In this document: positions 47,464-55,282 of the stretch, in pieces
Numbering within the stretch: the stretch's first letter is position 1
Layout of the letters: the number at the start of each line of letters is the position of its first letter
NCBI GenBank assembly: GCA_022824525.1
Contig: JAJDZT010000089.1
Location: forward strand, 28,540 to 92,539
Source of the DNA: Silicimonas sp.
Lineage (GTDB): Bacteria > Pseudomonadota > Alphaproteobacteria > Rhodobacterales > Rhodobacteraceae
Length of the DNA: 64,000 nt
Direction of reading: 5' to 3'
Program-made: the position numbers and the translations under genes
Notes under the pieces: model-generated
The model's input: the letters and a program-made list of their open reading frames with translations, nothing else
Told to the model about the DNA's origin: nothing
Database searches by the model: none

Positions 47464-48789
47464 TCAGACCCGGTCCAGATAGAGTTCCCACCGCTCATCG
47501 ACCGTCATTTCACTGACGCGTCGTTGTTCCTGACGTTTGGTGCGAACCAACAAGTCCACCAATTCAGTGTGGAAAAAGCGTTTCATGCTTTCGCTATGTT
47601 CGAAGCGATCTATTGCGGACGGCCAATCCGGTGCCAGGCTTGGCAGGTCTTCGTCGTAGGCATTGCCGTCGAGCGGGGCGGGCGGCTCGATCGCGTCTTC
47701 CACGCCAAGTAGCGCGCCGCCCAATACGGCGGTGAAGAACAAGTAGGGGTTCACGTCCCCTCCGGCGACGCGGTGTTCAATCCGTCGCGCCGCACCTGGT
47801 CCGTCAGGTATTCTGACGGCGACCGTACGGTTCTCGTACCCCCAGCATATGCCCGTTGGAGCATGCGCTCCCGGAACCAAACGCCGATAGCTGTTCGAGT
47901 GCGGCGCAAAAATGAGCGTTGCGTCACCCATCGTGGCAAGGCAGCCGCCGACCGCGTGGCGCATCACTTCCGTGCCTGATGTCGTCCCGTCGTCAAAGAC
48001 GTTCCGGCCTGTGCCATCAAGCACGGAAAAATGCATATGCATGCCGGTGCCCGCGTCTTGGCCGTAAGGTTTGGCCATGAAGGTCGCGACCATATTGTGG
48101 CGTTGCGCCAGACCTTTCACCAGCATCTTGAACAGCCATGTGTTGTCGGCTGCTCTATGAGCCGGACCATGGGTGAGCGTGACCTCGAACTGGCCAAGAC
48201 CGCTTTCGCTTGTCGCTGTTTCTGCCGGAATGCCCATTTTGACACAGGCACCGTAAAGGTCTGTCAGGAAGCCGTCGTAAGCCTCAAGCGACTTGAGTCC
48301 GAGAATGTCGCCACCGACCCGCATACGCCGCGCCATCGGGTTAGGATCGTCGTCTTCGATCAGGTAGAATTCCAGTTCCGTGGCAGCCTGAACGTGCCAA
48401 TCGCGCGCCGCATAGCGCTCCAGAACACGATGAAGAGCGTTCTGTGGGTCGCCATTGAAGGGGTTTCCTGGCCCATGCTCCATCGTCATCGGCATCAACA
48501 CCGATTGTCCTTTCACCCATGGCATTGGAACTGCACCGCGCGCAGTGGGTCTGAGAAAGCCATCCTGATCACCGCTTTCGAATACAAGCGGGCTGTCCTC
48601 GATATCGTCGCCGTGAATGTCGACGCTCAGCGCGGACAGAGGCATCTTGGCGGCTGCGTTGTAAAGGGATCGAGCCTTGGTGGCCGGCATCCGCTTGCCA
48701 CGGGCCTGTCCGTTGAGGTCTGGAACGGCTGTCCAGACAGCTTTTGTTCCGGGGAAGTCGTCAAGCCAGTTCTTGTGCTCGTCGCTCAT
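47464..48789 (-). CDS. Glutamine synthetase family protein (gamma-glutamylpolyamine synthetase-like)
   Basis: A 441-residue GS-fold enzyme closer to PuuA-type enzymes than to GlnA. It starts with an unusual DFPGTKAVWTAVPDLNGQARGKRMPA in place of the GlnA N terminus. The catalytic core is intact: ELEFYLIEDD, SGLGQFEVTL, GMHMHFSVLDGTG, and FAPHSNSYRRLVPGAHAPTGICWGYENRTVAVRIP. It ligates glutamate to an amine, but the amine is unknown. Its start overlaps the end of the PhnD-like gene by 4 bases (ATGA), so the pair is coupled. Confidence 0.9.
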   Translation of the reverse strand: MSDEHKNWLDDFPGTKAVWTAVPDLNGQARGKRMPATKARSLYNAAAKMPLSALSVDIHGDDIEDSPLVFESGDQDGFLRPTARGAVPMPWVKGQSVLMPMTMEHGPGNPFNGDPQNALHRVLERYAARDWHVQAATELEFYLIEDDDPNPMARRMRVGGDILGLKSLEAYDGFLTDLYGACVKMGIPAETATSESGLGQFEVTLTHGPAHRAADNTWLFKMLVKGLAQRHNMVATFMAKPYGQDAGTGMHMHFSVLDGTGRNVFDDGTTSGTEVMRHAVGGCLATMGDATLIFAPHSNSYRRLVPGAHAPTGICWGYENRTVAVRIPDGPGAARRIEHRVAGGDVNPYLFFTAVLGGALLGVEDAIEPPAPLDGNAYDEDLPSLAPDWPSAIDRFEHSESMKRFFHTELVDLLVRTKRQEQRRVSEMTVDERWELYLDRV

Positions 48790-49529
48790 AGCGAAAACGG
48801 GGCTGTGATCGGAGCCGGTGGAATCGACATCGTGATGTAATGATCGGCCGGGACATAGGTCATATCGATGAGGCAGAGTGCTTCCTGATCGTCAGGGGAC
48901 AGTTCGTGCACAGCCGAAACCAGAGCTTCTTGAATCGGAGCAGGGTCGCGATCCATCGAAGTAATGTAGGGCAGGGCAGGCGTTGGCGGCGTCTCCGCAA
49001 TGACCTTCAATTTATCCGCTGCGCTGTCCCATTTTTTGATCATCTCCCAGCTGACAGCGTCGATAGCGCAGATATCCGCATGTCCGGATGCAACGCGTTT
49101 AGCGCTTTCCTCATGAGACCCGCTCTCCAGCACCGACGTGAAGCGAAACCCTGCGTCGTTGGCCATTTCGTCGATAGACGCCCAACCTGACTGCGAGAGT
49201 GGGCTGTTTATGACGAGGCGTGCGTCCCGGAACTCCTCGAGTTCACTTCGGTCGTCGTCCTTTCGGGTTACGACGACGCTGAAATAGGTGCCCGCCGGGC
49301 AGGGGAGATTGTGCACGGGCGTCGCCACGATTGTCACGCCGCCCTGAAGTGCACTGCGATACGGCAGGCTGCAAGTCTGGGACAAGACGAGGTTCGGGGC
49401 CAGCCAATGGAAATCGCCCCGCGTAAGCGTGTCCGGTGCCTGAGCGAGGTGGCTTCGGATCAGTTCCCAGAACCTGTCGTTGGCTGCCGCCGTTTCCGGA
49501 CGGTCGTACATGGGCAGTGTGGCGATCAT
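48786..49529 (-). CDS. PhnD-like substrate-binding domain protein without signal peptide
   Basis: A 247-residue protein with the fold of phosphate/phosphonate-type periplasmic binding proteins (PF12974-like). Clear parts are LALQGGV-type strand VTIVATPV, RDARLVINSPLSQSGWASI, GSHEESAKRVASGHADICAIDAVSWEMI and VIAETPPTPALPYI. It has no signal peptide or lipobox, which is atypical for a transport subunit, and no ABC permease is adjacent. The overlap with the GS-like gene (4 bases) and the TerB-like gene (4 bases) suggests a cytosolic ligand-binding partner. The start at 49529 is the first Met; the frame upstream lies in the TerB-like gene. Confidence 0.78.
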   Translation of the reverse strand: MIATLPMYDRPETAAANDRFWELIRSHLAQAPDTLTRGDFHWLAPNLVLSQTCSLPYRSALQGGVTIVATPVHNLPCPAGTYFSVVVTRKDDDRSELEEFRDARLVINSPLSQSGWASIDEMANDAGFRFTSVLESGSHEESAKRVASGHADICAIDAVSWEMIKKWDSAADKLKVIAETPPTPALPYITSMDRDPAPIQEALVSAVHELSPDDQEALCLIDMTYVPADHYITMSIPPAPITAPFSL

Positions 49530-49966
49530 CCTCTGGATTCGGCCCGTTGGCGCGCAAGCGCGCTGTCGCGATCGTTTATGCCAAGCATCGGAGCGACGAG
49601 CCGCATCAATGCATCTTCCTCGTGGTCTCGGGAGCCATCGGCCAAGACGATTTCCCACAGGCCTTCAACGACTTGTGCTCGATCCTCGTAAGGTACGGCG
49701 TCCTTGATTGCGCGCGTGAAACGAACCGTGTCCGGCGCCTCTTCCTCGAGGACTTCGGCTTCCTTCCGGAGGCCTGCCACTTCAAATGGCCCCAAGCCGT
49801 AACGATTGGCCAGAAGCTTATCGATCCGTTGAACTTCCGCGCCATCGTAGTGACCGTCAGACTTCGCGATCCGAACGAGAAGCGCGGCCAGCGCCAGTCG
49901 CGCATCGCCATCATTCAAAGGTTCCGGTTCCGGGGCCGTCATCCGGCGCAGCAATTCACCAAACAT
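49526..49966 (-). CDS. TerB-like (tellurite resistance TerB family) protein
   Basis: A 146-residue all-helical TerB-like protein. The domain has ALAALLVRIAKSDGHYDGAEVQRIDKLLANRYGL and EIVLADGSRDHEEDALMRLVAPMLGI, each with the acidic metal-type motif (KSDGHYD, LADGSRDHEE). No other ter genes are present, so tellurite resistance is not implied. I chose the ATG at 49966, because the open frame continues upstream without similarity. It is the first gene of the coupled operon with the PhnD-like and GS-like genes. Confidence 0.82.
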   Translation of the reverse strand: MFGELLRRMTAPEPEPLNDGDARLALAALLVRIAKSDGHYDGAEVQRIDKLLANRYGLGPFEVAGLRKEAEVLEEEAPDTVRFTRAIKDAVPYEDRAQVVEGLWEIVLADGSRDHEEDALMRLVAPMLGINDRDSALARQRAESRG

Positions 49967-50034
49967 GCCCGATATATAAACGCTGTTTCCGGGGGTTACA
50001 GGGCCATTCGCGGAGTTTTGTGAGGCTTTGCGTC

Positions 50035-50760
50035 TCAAATGAGAATGTTTGTACCCCAGAGCCAAACCATGAAGGGGACCGGTGCCACGGCGAGTGCGAA
50101 GGTCAAAGCCGTCCAACCCGGCTGAAAGAGGCGCGTGACCCCTGCTGTCAGCGCGATGCCGCCACCGCCGCCAACGAAGGAGTTCCCGGGCAGGTTCACG
50201 AGCGCTGCAAGAACAAGATACCGCCATGGCCCCACGAGCGGCTTGAGCCATTTGGGGGCCCGTGCCGTCAAAAAACGGAGACGTGCTTCCCCATCCAGCG
50301 GTGCGAGACGGTTGACCAGGCGGCAGGCACGCTTGAGCCGCAGGTCAGCGAGCATGTTGTGCAGCCAAACGTTCGGAATGAACCGGCCGGCGAGGAAGGC
50401 GATCAGAAGGCCCAGAACGGTTGCACAATAGACCAGAGGCGCAATCGCGGCGCCCTTCATCAGAAGAAGGCCGACGCCGATCTCGATCCCCGGCATGAAG
50501 GGAACGGCAATCAGGATGGCATAGGCGATCAGAAGCGTCGCAAAGAGCCCGATCATCAGGCTGTCACTCCCGATCTCTTCGGCGCGTGTCGTGGCCCAGT
50601 CCATCAGCAGGTGAATGCCATAGGCCGCAGCGGCGATCACCGCGAGACGCAGGGCAAGGCGCAGCGCGCCGAACCAGAGGGGAGGGAGCTTGATATCCTC
50701 GATCGCCATTCGGAGCAGGCTAACAAGCGAGAACGGGCGGGGATAGCCGTTGATAATCAT
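50035..50760 (-). CDS. Polytopic inner-membrane protein, function unknown
   Basis: A 241-residue protein with about five hydrophobic helices. The middle has a loop of charged residues (MLADLRLKRACRLVNRLAPLDGEARLRFL), and the C-terminal segment LPGNSFVGGGGGIALTAGVTRLF recalls the Gly-rich motif of DedA/SNARE-associated-type membrane proteins. It starts at the ATG at 50760. It lies 68 bases upstream of the TerB-like gene on the same strand and may belong to the same transcript. I cannot name the substrate. Confidence 0.72.
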   Translation of the reverse strand: MIINGYPRPFSLVSLLRMAIEDIKLPPLWFGALRLALRLAVIAAAAYGIHLLMDWATTRAEEIGSDSLMIGLFATLLIAYAILIAVPFMPGIEIGVGLLLMKGAAIAPLVYCATVLGLLIAFLAGRFIPNVWLHNMLADLRLKRACRLVNRLAPLDGEARLRFLTARAPKWLKPLVGPWRYLVLAALVNLPGNSFVGGGGGIALTAGVTRLFQPGWTALTFALAVAPVPFMVWLWGTNILI

Positions 50761-51280
50761 CGTTCACAGTTCCTAATGCGCGCGCCTTGGCCTTCGGGGC
50801 CGGGCGTCGGGAATTCGGAGGCGTTCTGACCGATGAACTGCAGGCCGGGAATTCTCGAAAGATGCATGTGAGGGATGCGGGTTTCGGGGGGTGGCCCGTG
50901 CGAATGCGCATCCGTGCGTGCGGTGACCTATCCGAAAGAGACGCAATCGATACCTCTGCGCAGGTGCAGGGCGATGCCGTTCGTGTTTCGGTGAAGGTGT
51001 GACGAGTTGAGGAAGACCCAATGGCCAAGAATGGCAGTGTAGCGTCCGAGTGCCGGACCGGGAAAAGACCGATCTCCAGATCAAGCGGCCTTCAGCCGGT
51101 GGACCGGGAAGCCGAACGGCTTGCCGGAGATCCGCGGCTTGGGTTCATGGCCGCCGGACGAACAGCCAGCAATGTCAAACGGGCACCTCTCTTCCGCTCC
51201 AGCCGAGTGGCCTGACACGCACGCCCCCTTCGATCCGGCCCCCTCACGCACACCCACACAACACCGGATCGAGCAGACTG
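50761..51280. other. Gene-poor stretch upstream of the membrane-protein gene
   Basis: 520 bases of high G+C with no confident gene. Two short plus-strand frames are present: one ends at 51002 (from about 50862 it reads 46 residues), and one at 51021-51215 encodes 64 residues, with a GAGGA site upstream. Neither has a recognisable family. This stretch also must carry the promoter for the membrane protein/TerB/PhnD/GS operon. Confidence 0.4.
51021..51215 (+). CDS. Possible small basic protein (64 aa)
   Basis: A 64-residue basic, Arg/Ser-rich frame begins at an ATG with GAGGA about 8 bases upstream and ends at a TGA. The composition is that of disordered, possibly nucleic-acid-binding peptides, and I recognise no family. 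It lies in the gene-poor stretch, so it could equally be a chance frame. Confidence 0.25.
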   Translation: MAKNGSVASECRTGKRPISRSSGLQPVDREAERLAGDPRLGFMAAGRTASNVKRAPLFRSSRVA

Positions 51281-51281
51281 A

Positions 51282-51316
51282 CCCCGCAGGTGGTTTTCGT
51301 ATTCCCGCCTGTGGGG
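51282..51316 (+). terminator. Candidate intrinsic terminator
   Basis: A 9-base stem (51282-51290 with 51308-51316, one G-T pair) with a 17-base loop, followed by a T-rich tail (ttgcttttgtttt). On the plus strand this looks like an intrinsic terminator, although no confident plus-strand gene precedes it. Confidence 0.5.
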
Positions 51317-51360
51317 TTGCTTTTGTTTTGGGGGGCTTCCGCAGATGAACATCGAAATGA

Positions 51361-51467
51361 GGGCAGCGCCCGGCCCGAGGGTGGGCGAGAAGCGCCCGCG
51401 TCGTGCCGGAGGCACGCCTTCGGCGTGACGGGTCGGGTCGGGCGCTGCCCGGTGTTTCACACCGGGC
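51361..51467. repeat. Nested palindromic element
   Basis: Three inverted repeats sit in 107 bases. Outer arms of 18 bases at 51361-51378 and 51433-51450 match at all but one position. A perfect 6-base hairpin lies inside (51413-51418 with 51422-51427). A perfect 9-base hairpin overlaps the right arm (51447-51455 with 51459-51467). All are very G+C-rich. It resembles a palindromic repeat or a relic mobile-element end; the copy number elsewhere in the genome cannot be seen here. Confidence 0.7.
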
Positions 51468-51620
51468 GGTTTGGGGACGTTAGATGCGCCCTCGGGCAAG
51501 CAATGTGGGTGGCGCCATTAAGCGCTTGCGCTCAGGGGGTGGTCCGCCTGTCCCCGGCCTTGCGGTAGCGCGGCTTCGCTTGTGTCCTTTGCATTAAAAA
51601 CAGAAATCGTTTTTCGTGCA
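51468..51620. other. Gene-free tail next to the A+T-rich orphan gene
   Basis: 153 bases where base composition falls from very G+C-rich to A+T-rich just before the stop of the orphan gene. A weak 6-base stem (51596-51601 with 51609-51614) with T-rich flanks could terminate that gene on the minus strand. No coding frame is evident. Confidence 0.35.
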
Positions 51621-52355
51621 TCAGCTGTTAGCAAAAAACTCAAGAAGCTTCTGACCTTTCTCAGAAAGCGAGATAAAGGTTCCTGCCTTATCATTAATTG
51701 ATCGTAGCAGTCCAAAGCCCTGACCAACTTTGTCCCAGACTTCCTTTAGTAGTGGCACATTATCTGCGGGGGTTTCGTAGACATGTAGAAATATCGAGCC
51801 TATCAGAGCTTCGAGTTCTCTCTCTAACCCCTCTTCACCAAACGCAAAGAAGTGGTCAAATGCACTAGAAACCTGATTTAGCCGCTTCAACAATGCTTCC
51901 TTGAAACCGTCCGGCAAACCTTCGCACGCAACAACCTTGTCTTTGAGTAGTGCGAATTCGGCTGCGAGTTCCTTGCTCTCCTCAAGAGGGAGTTCTGGCC
52001 TTGCAGTCACTCCTTTCAGCATCAAATGTAGGTCGGTTAGTCCAACCATATTCTCCGGTTTTAAAAAATTTCCTTTGGCTTGTTGAATATTCAAGTGGTA
52101 TCCAGAAAACTTTAACAGTGGTGAAAAGGGCTTGAATAGTTGAGTTGCTCGGTTCTTGAGTTCAGGATCATCCGATAAATCAATATCGGACTTTACATTT
52201 CGCGCCGTATTATACACCTGCTCCAAAGCCCGCATTTCTGCGTCATCGCCTTCAAGGTCCAGTCTATTTGAAACAGCAGCGAGAAATGTAATACTTGGAG
52301 CCGCCCTAGATACTGGCGAAAGAAGCTCATTCAATTGTTGTGCTGAAGTTGTCAT
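51621..52355 (-). CDS. A+T-rich orphan gene, function unknown
   Basis: A 244-residue protein that I do not recognise. Base composition of the gene is about 40-45% G+C by eye, well below the 58-60% of its neighbours, and codon use is correspondingly different. No signal peptide or membrane helix is visible. It is predicted to be largely alpha-helical, with Leu- and Glu-rich segments such as ELPLEESKELAAEFALLKDKVVACEG. It starts 12 bases past the pyrG stop on the same strand and lies next to the palindromic element, which suggests insertion by horizontal transfer. It might be a defence or stress-related gene, but nothing in the sequence shows that. Confidence 0.75.
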   Translation of the reverse strand: MTTSAQQLNELLSPVSRAAPSITFLAAVSNRLDLEGDDAEMRALEQVYNTARNVKSDIDLSDDPELKNRATQLFKPFSPLLKFSGYHLNIQQAKGNFLKPENMVGLTDLHLMLKGVTARPELPLEESKELAAEFALLKDKVVACEGLPDGFKEALLKRLNQVSSAFDHFFAFGEEGLERELEALIGSIFLHVYETPADNVPLLKEVWDKVGQGFGLLRSINDKAGTFISLSEKGQKLLEFFANS

Positions 52356-52367
52356 ATTTTCCTCTAC

Positions 52368-54011
52368 CTACACCAACCGCGACACCTCAACCGCCGCTCT
52401 TACAAAATCAGCAAAGAGCGGATGCGGCGCAAAGGGTTTTGACTTCAGCTCCGGGTGAAACTGGACACCGATGAACCAGGGGTGGTCCTTGACCTCGACG
52501 ATCTCGGGCAGGCGGCCGTCCGGGGACATGCCGCTGAAACACAAGCCCTGTTCCTCCAGCTTGTCGCGATACTTGATGTCCACCTCGTAGCGGTGGCGGT
52601 GGCGTTCCTCGATCGCCGTCTCGCCATAGACCTTGGCGACCTTTGAGCCATCCTTCAGGTTCGCCGTGTAAGCACCCAGACGCATGGTGCCGCCCTTGTC
52701 GTCATCGACCTTGCGGCGGGCGACGTGGTTGCCCTGTACCCATTCCTTCAGGTGATAAACCACCGGTTCGAACCGTTTCTTGCCGGCCTCGTGGTCGAAC
52801 TCCTCCGACCCGGCGTCCTTGATATCGGCAAGGTTGCGGGCCGCTTCGATCACCGCCATCTGCATGCCAAGGCAGATACCGAGGTAGGGGATCTTCTTTT
52901 CCCGCGCGAATTGGGCGGCCTTGATCTTGCCCTCTGTCCCACGCTCACCGAAACCGCCGGGCACGAGGATGGCATGATAGCCCTCCAGATGCGGCGCAGC
53001 GTCGGAGCCTTCGAAGATCTCCGCGTCGATCCACTCGGCCTTCACCTTTGTCCGGTTCGCCATGCCGCCATGGGTCAGCGCCTCGGCAATCGACTTATAG
53101 GCGTCCTCGAGCTGTGTGTACTTGCCGACGATGGCGACCTTCACTTCGCCTTCCGCGTTGTGGATGCGGTCCTGCACGTCCAGCCAGCGATCCATGTTGG
53201 GCTTAGGCGCGGGGGCAATCTGGAACGCATCAAGCACCGCCTGATCGAGCCCCACCTTGTGATAGGCCATGGGGGCCTCGTAGATCGACTTGAGGTCATA
53301 AGCCGGGATCACCGCGTCGGAGCGCACGTTACAGAAAAGCGCGATCTTCTCGCGTTCCTTTTCCGGGATTTCCTGTTCCGACCGGCAGACCAGCACATCC
53401 GGTTGAAGACCGATGGAACGGAGTTCCTTGACGCTGTGCTGGGTGGGCTTGGTTTTCAGCTCACCGGAGGCCGCCAGATAGGGCAACAGGGTCAGATGCA
53501 TGAAGATGCACTGGCCGCGGGGCTTGTCCTGGCTGAACTGGCGGATCGCTTCGAAGAAGGGCAAGCCCTCGATATCGCCGACAGTGCCGCCGATTTCGCA
53601 GAGCATGAAGTCGACCTCATCTTCGCCTATCGAAATGAAGTCCTTGATTTCATTGGTAACATGCGGGATCACCTGGATCGTTTTTCCGAGGTAGTCTCCG
53701 CGCCGTTCTTTCTCCAGCACATCGGAATAGATGCGCCCCGAAGACACGCTGTCGGTGCCCCGCGCGTGCACGCCGGTGAAACGTTCGTAATGGCCAAGAT
53801 CGAGGTCGGTTTCCGCGCCATCGTCGGTGACAAACACTTCACCATGTTCAAAAGGCGACATGGTGCCGGGATCGACGTTCAAATAAGGATCGAGCTTGCG
53901 GAGGCGCACCGAGTATCCGCGCGCCTGCAAAAGTGCACCCAATGCGGCCGAGGCCAACCCCTTACCAAGCGAAGACACCACACCGCCGGTGATGAAAACA
54001 AATCTCGCCAT
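52368..54011 (-). CDS. pyrG: CTP synthase
   Basis: Converts UTP to CTP with glutamine. The 547-residue protein has the synthase P-loop [17 protein letters not shown] at the N terminus and the class I amidotransferase domain with Cys in [13 protein letters not shown] and His/Glu in FHPELKSKP. The frame is open upstream but [10 protein letters not shown] is the universal start (54011). It lies downstream of secG on the same strand, with a 225-base gap. Confidence 0.98.
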   Translation of the reverse strand: MARFVFITGGVVSSLGKGLASAALGALLQARGYSVRLRKLDPYLNVDPGTMSPFEHGEVFVTDDGAETDLDLGHYERFTGVHARGTDSVSSGRIYSDVLEKERRGDYLGKTIQVIPHVTNEIKDFISIGEDEVDFMLCEIGGTVGDIEGLPFFEAIRQFSQDKPRGQCIFMHLTLLPYLAASGELKTKPTQHSVKELRSIGLQPDVLVCRSEQEIPEKEREKIALFCNVRSDAVIPAYDLKSIYEAPMAYHKVGLDQAVLDAFQIAPAPKPNMDRWLDVQDRIHNAEGEVKVAIVGKYTQLEDAYKSIAEALTHGGMANRTKVKAEWIDAEIFEGSDAAPHLEGYHAILVPGGFGERGTEGKIKAAQFAREKKIPYLGICLGMQMAVIEAARNLADIKDAGSEEFDHEAGKKRFEPVVYHLKEWVQGNHVARRKVDDDKGGTMRLGAYTANLKDGSKVAKVYGETAIEERHRHRYEVDIKYRDKLEEQGLCFSGMSPDGRLPEIVEVKDHPWFIGVQFHPELKSKPFAPHPLFADFVRAAVEVSRLV

Positions 54012-54236
54012 GTCCCGAATACTCCCGCGTACCGCTCTTGTTTTTGGCTGAAAACCCGTCCGTTGCCGGACCAAATTCCACAGCATCACGGGATTTAACG
54101 CGTAAAGGATTCGTTCGGATTTGCCAAGGCGCTGAACGCAATATATTGCGTTTGCCGCCCAAGATTCTCAAGGTTTGGTGTGTCGGTCAGAGAGGGCACG
54201 GGATCGTACCCTATCAATTTTCCAAACTGCTCACGC

Positions 54237-54614
54237 CTATTCGTCGGCGCGTGGCAACCCAAGCCCGCCGTCGTCACTGGAGATCGGGGGCAGAAGCGAC
54301 TCACCCGCAGGGATTTCCGGTGCCGCCGACGAAGATGCCGGTGCATCGGCGCCAATGCGGTCAAGCACGGAACTGCCTGCAGCGTTTTGAGCAGCGATGA
54401 TGGTCAGCGTGATCGACGTGCAGATGAACGCAATGGCAAGACCCCAAGTCAGTTTCCCAAGCGCGGTCGCTGCGCCGCGAGAACTGACGAGGCCGCCGCC
54501 ACCACCACCGCCGCCGCCAAGGCCAAGCCCACCGCCTTCGGAGCGTTGCAGCAGCACAACTCCAATAAGGCTGAGCGCCAGAATGAGGTGGACGATGAGA
54601 ATGACGTTTTCCAT
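54237..54614 (-). CDS. secG: Preprotein translocase subunit SecG
   Basis: An auxiliary subunit of the SecYEG channel. The 125-residue protein has two membrane helices (ENVILIVHLILALSLIGVVLLQ and TWGLAIAFICTSITLTIIA), with the conserved QRSEGGGLG and glycine-rich loop (nine Gly) between them. The C-terminal 40 residues are an acidic extension common in alphaproteobacteria. The start at 54614 is the ATG directly before the first helix; the frame upstream is open but unlike SecG. secG-pyrG is a conserved neighbour pair. Confidence 0.94.
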   Translation of the reverse strand: MENVILIVHLILALSLIGVVLLQRSEGGGLGLGGGGGGGGGLVSSRGAATALGKLTWGLAIAFICTSITLTIIAAQNAAGSSVLDRIGADAPASSSAAPEIPAGESLLPPISSDDGGLGLPRADE

Positions 54615-54804
54615 GGGGCTTTCAGCCGTCGATTTGAGTTGGGGGGTATCTAGGCGGTTGGCCCCTGATGCGCAAGTGGGCGCGTGTGCGCGGGTTGGGT
54701 GCGATGTTTCTGGACTGAGGGTGGCTGTAGAGGCGGGCTTCGATCTCAAAGTGCATTCGGCCGCGCCGTTGGATCGATGAACAAAATGGGATACTGCAAT
54801 TCCA

Positions 54805-55206
54805 ATGCAGAACGGGAATCCCTTCAGGCACCTCAAGTTGCTGTTGCATCGTTTGGTTGGTCGCAGGCAAAAATCTCTTCAAAAGGAAGCGGAAGAGAAA
54901 GCGCACGCCCTCAAGCAACGCGACGAAAACACCGAGCATATCCAAGAAGAGGATCATTCGCAGCGGAGCCTGAGGACGGCCCTAACCGATGGACTCAAGA
55001 GCAAAATATTCTTTGTTTTGGCAACTGCCCTTGCGGCCATTTGGTCTGGAGAACTCGGCAGTGCAACAGTCCCATTCTTATTGTTTTTCGCGGCATTCGT
55101 ACTGACGGGGGAAGTGATTGCGCGGGTATTTGGGGGTTTTGCCTCAATTGCGATTTACATGATAGGAGGCATTACGGTTTTGCTTCTGACCGGCTTCTAT
55201 CAGTAG
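54805..55206 (+). CDS. Small membrane protein, function unknown
   Basis: A 133-residue protein with a very basic, partly helical N terminus (FRHLKLLLHRLVGRRQKSLQKEAEEKAHALKQRD) and three hydrophobic segments later (FFVLATALAAIW, TVPFLLFFAAFVLTGEVIARVF, IYMIGGITVLLLTGF). The body appears a little more A+T-rich than its neighbours. No family is known to me. It is divergent from secG and followed by purD in the opposite orientation. Real coding is supported by its hydrophobic pattern and length; there is no strong ribosome site. Confidence 0.6.
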   Translation: MQNGNPFRHLKLLLHRLVGRRQKSLQKEAEEKAHALKQRDENTEHIQEEDHSQRSLRTALTDGLKSKIFFVLATALAAIWSGELGSATVPFLLFFAAFVLTGEVIARVFGGFASIAIYMIGGITVLLLTGFYQ

Positions 55207-55210
55207 ACCT

Positions 55211-55226
55211 CGGCCTTTTTAGGCCG
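55211..55226. terminator. Weak hairpin between the small membrane protein gene and purD
   Basis: A 5-base stem (55211-55215 with 55222-55226) with a T-rich loop. Too short to be sure, but it lies 5 bases past the stop of one convergent gene and 57 from the other. Confidence 0.25.
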
Positions 55227-55282
55227 GGCCCACTTCGTCGCGCAAGGCCGTCGTTTTGCCGGACGGGATAGTTTTCGCGAAC

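Noticed and set aside
49526..49966. Tellurite resistance locus
   Set aside because: Only a TerB-like domain is present with no terA, terC, terD or terZ; the context is an amine-ligase operon.
52725..54098. Long plus-strand open frame of 457 codons antisense to pyrG
   Set aside because: It mirrors the CTP synthase gene on the other strand and shows no protein-like pattern of its own.
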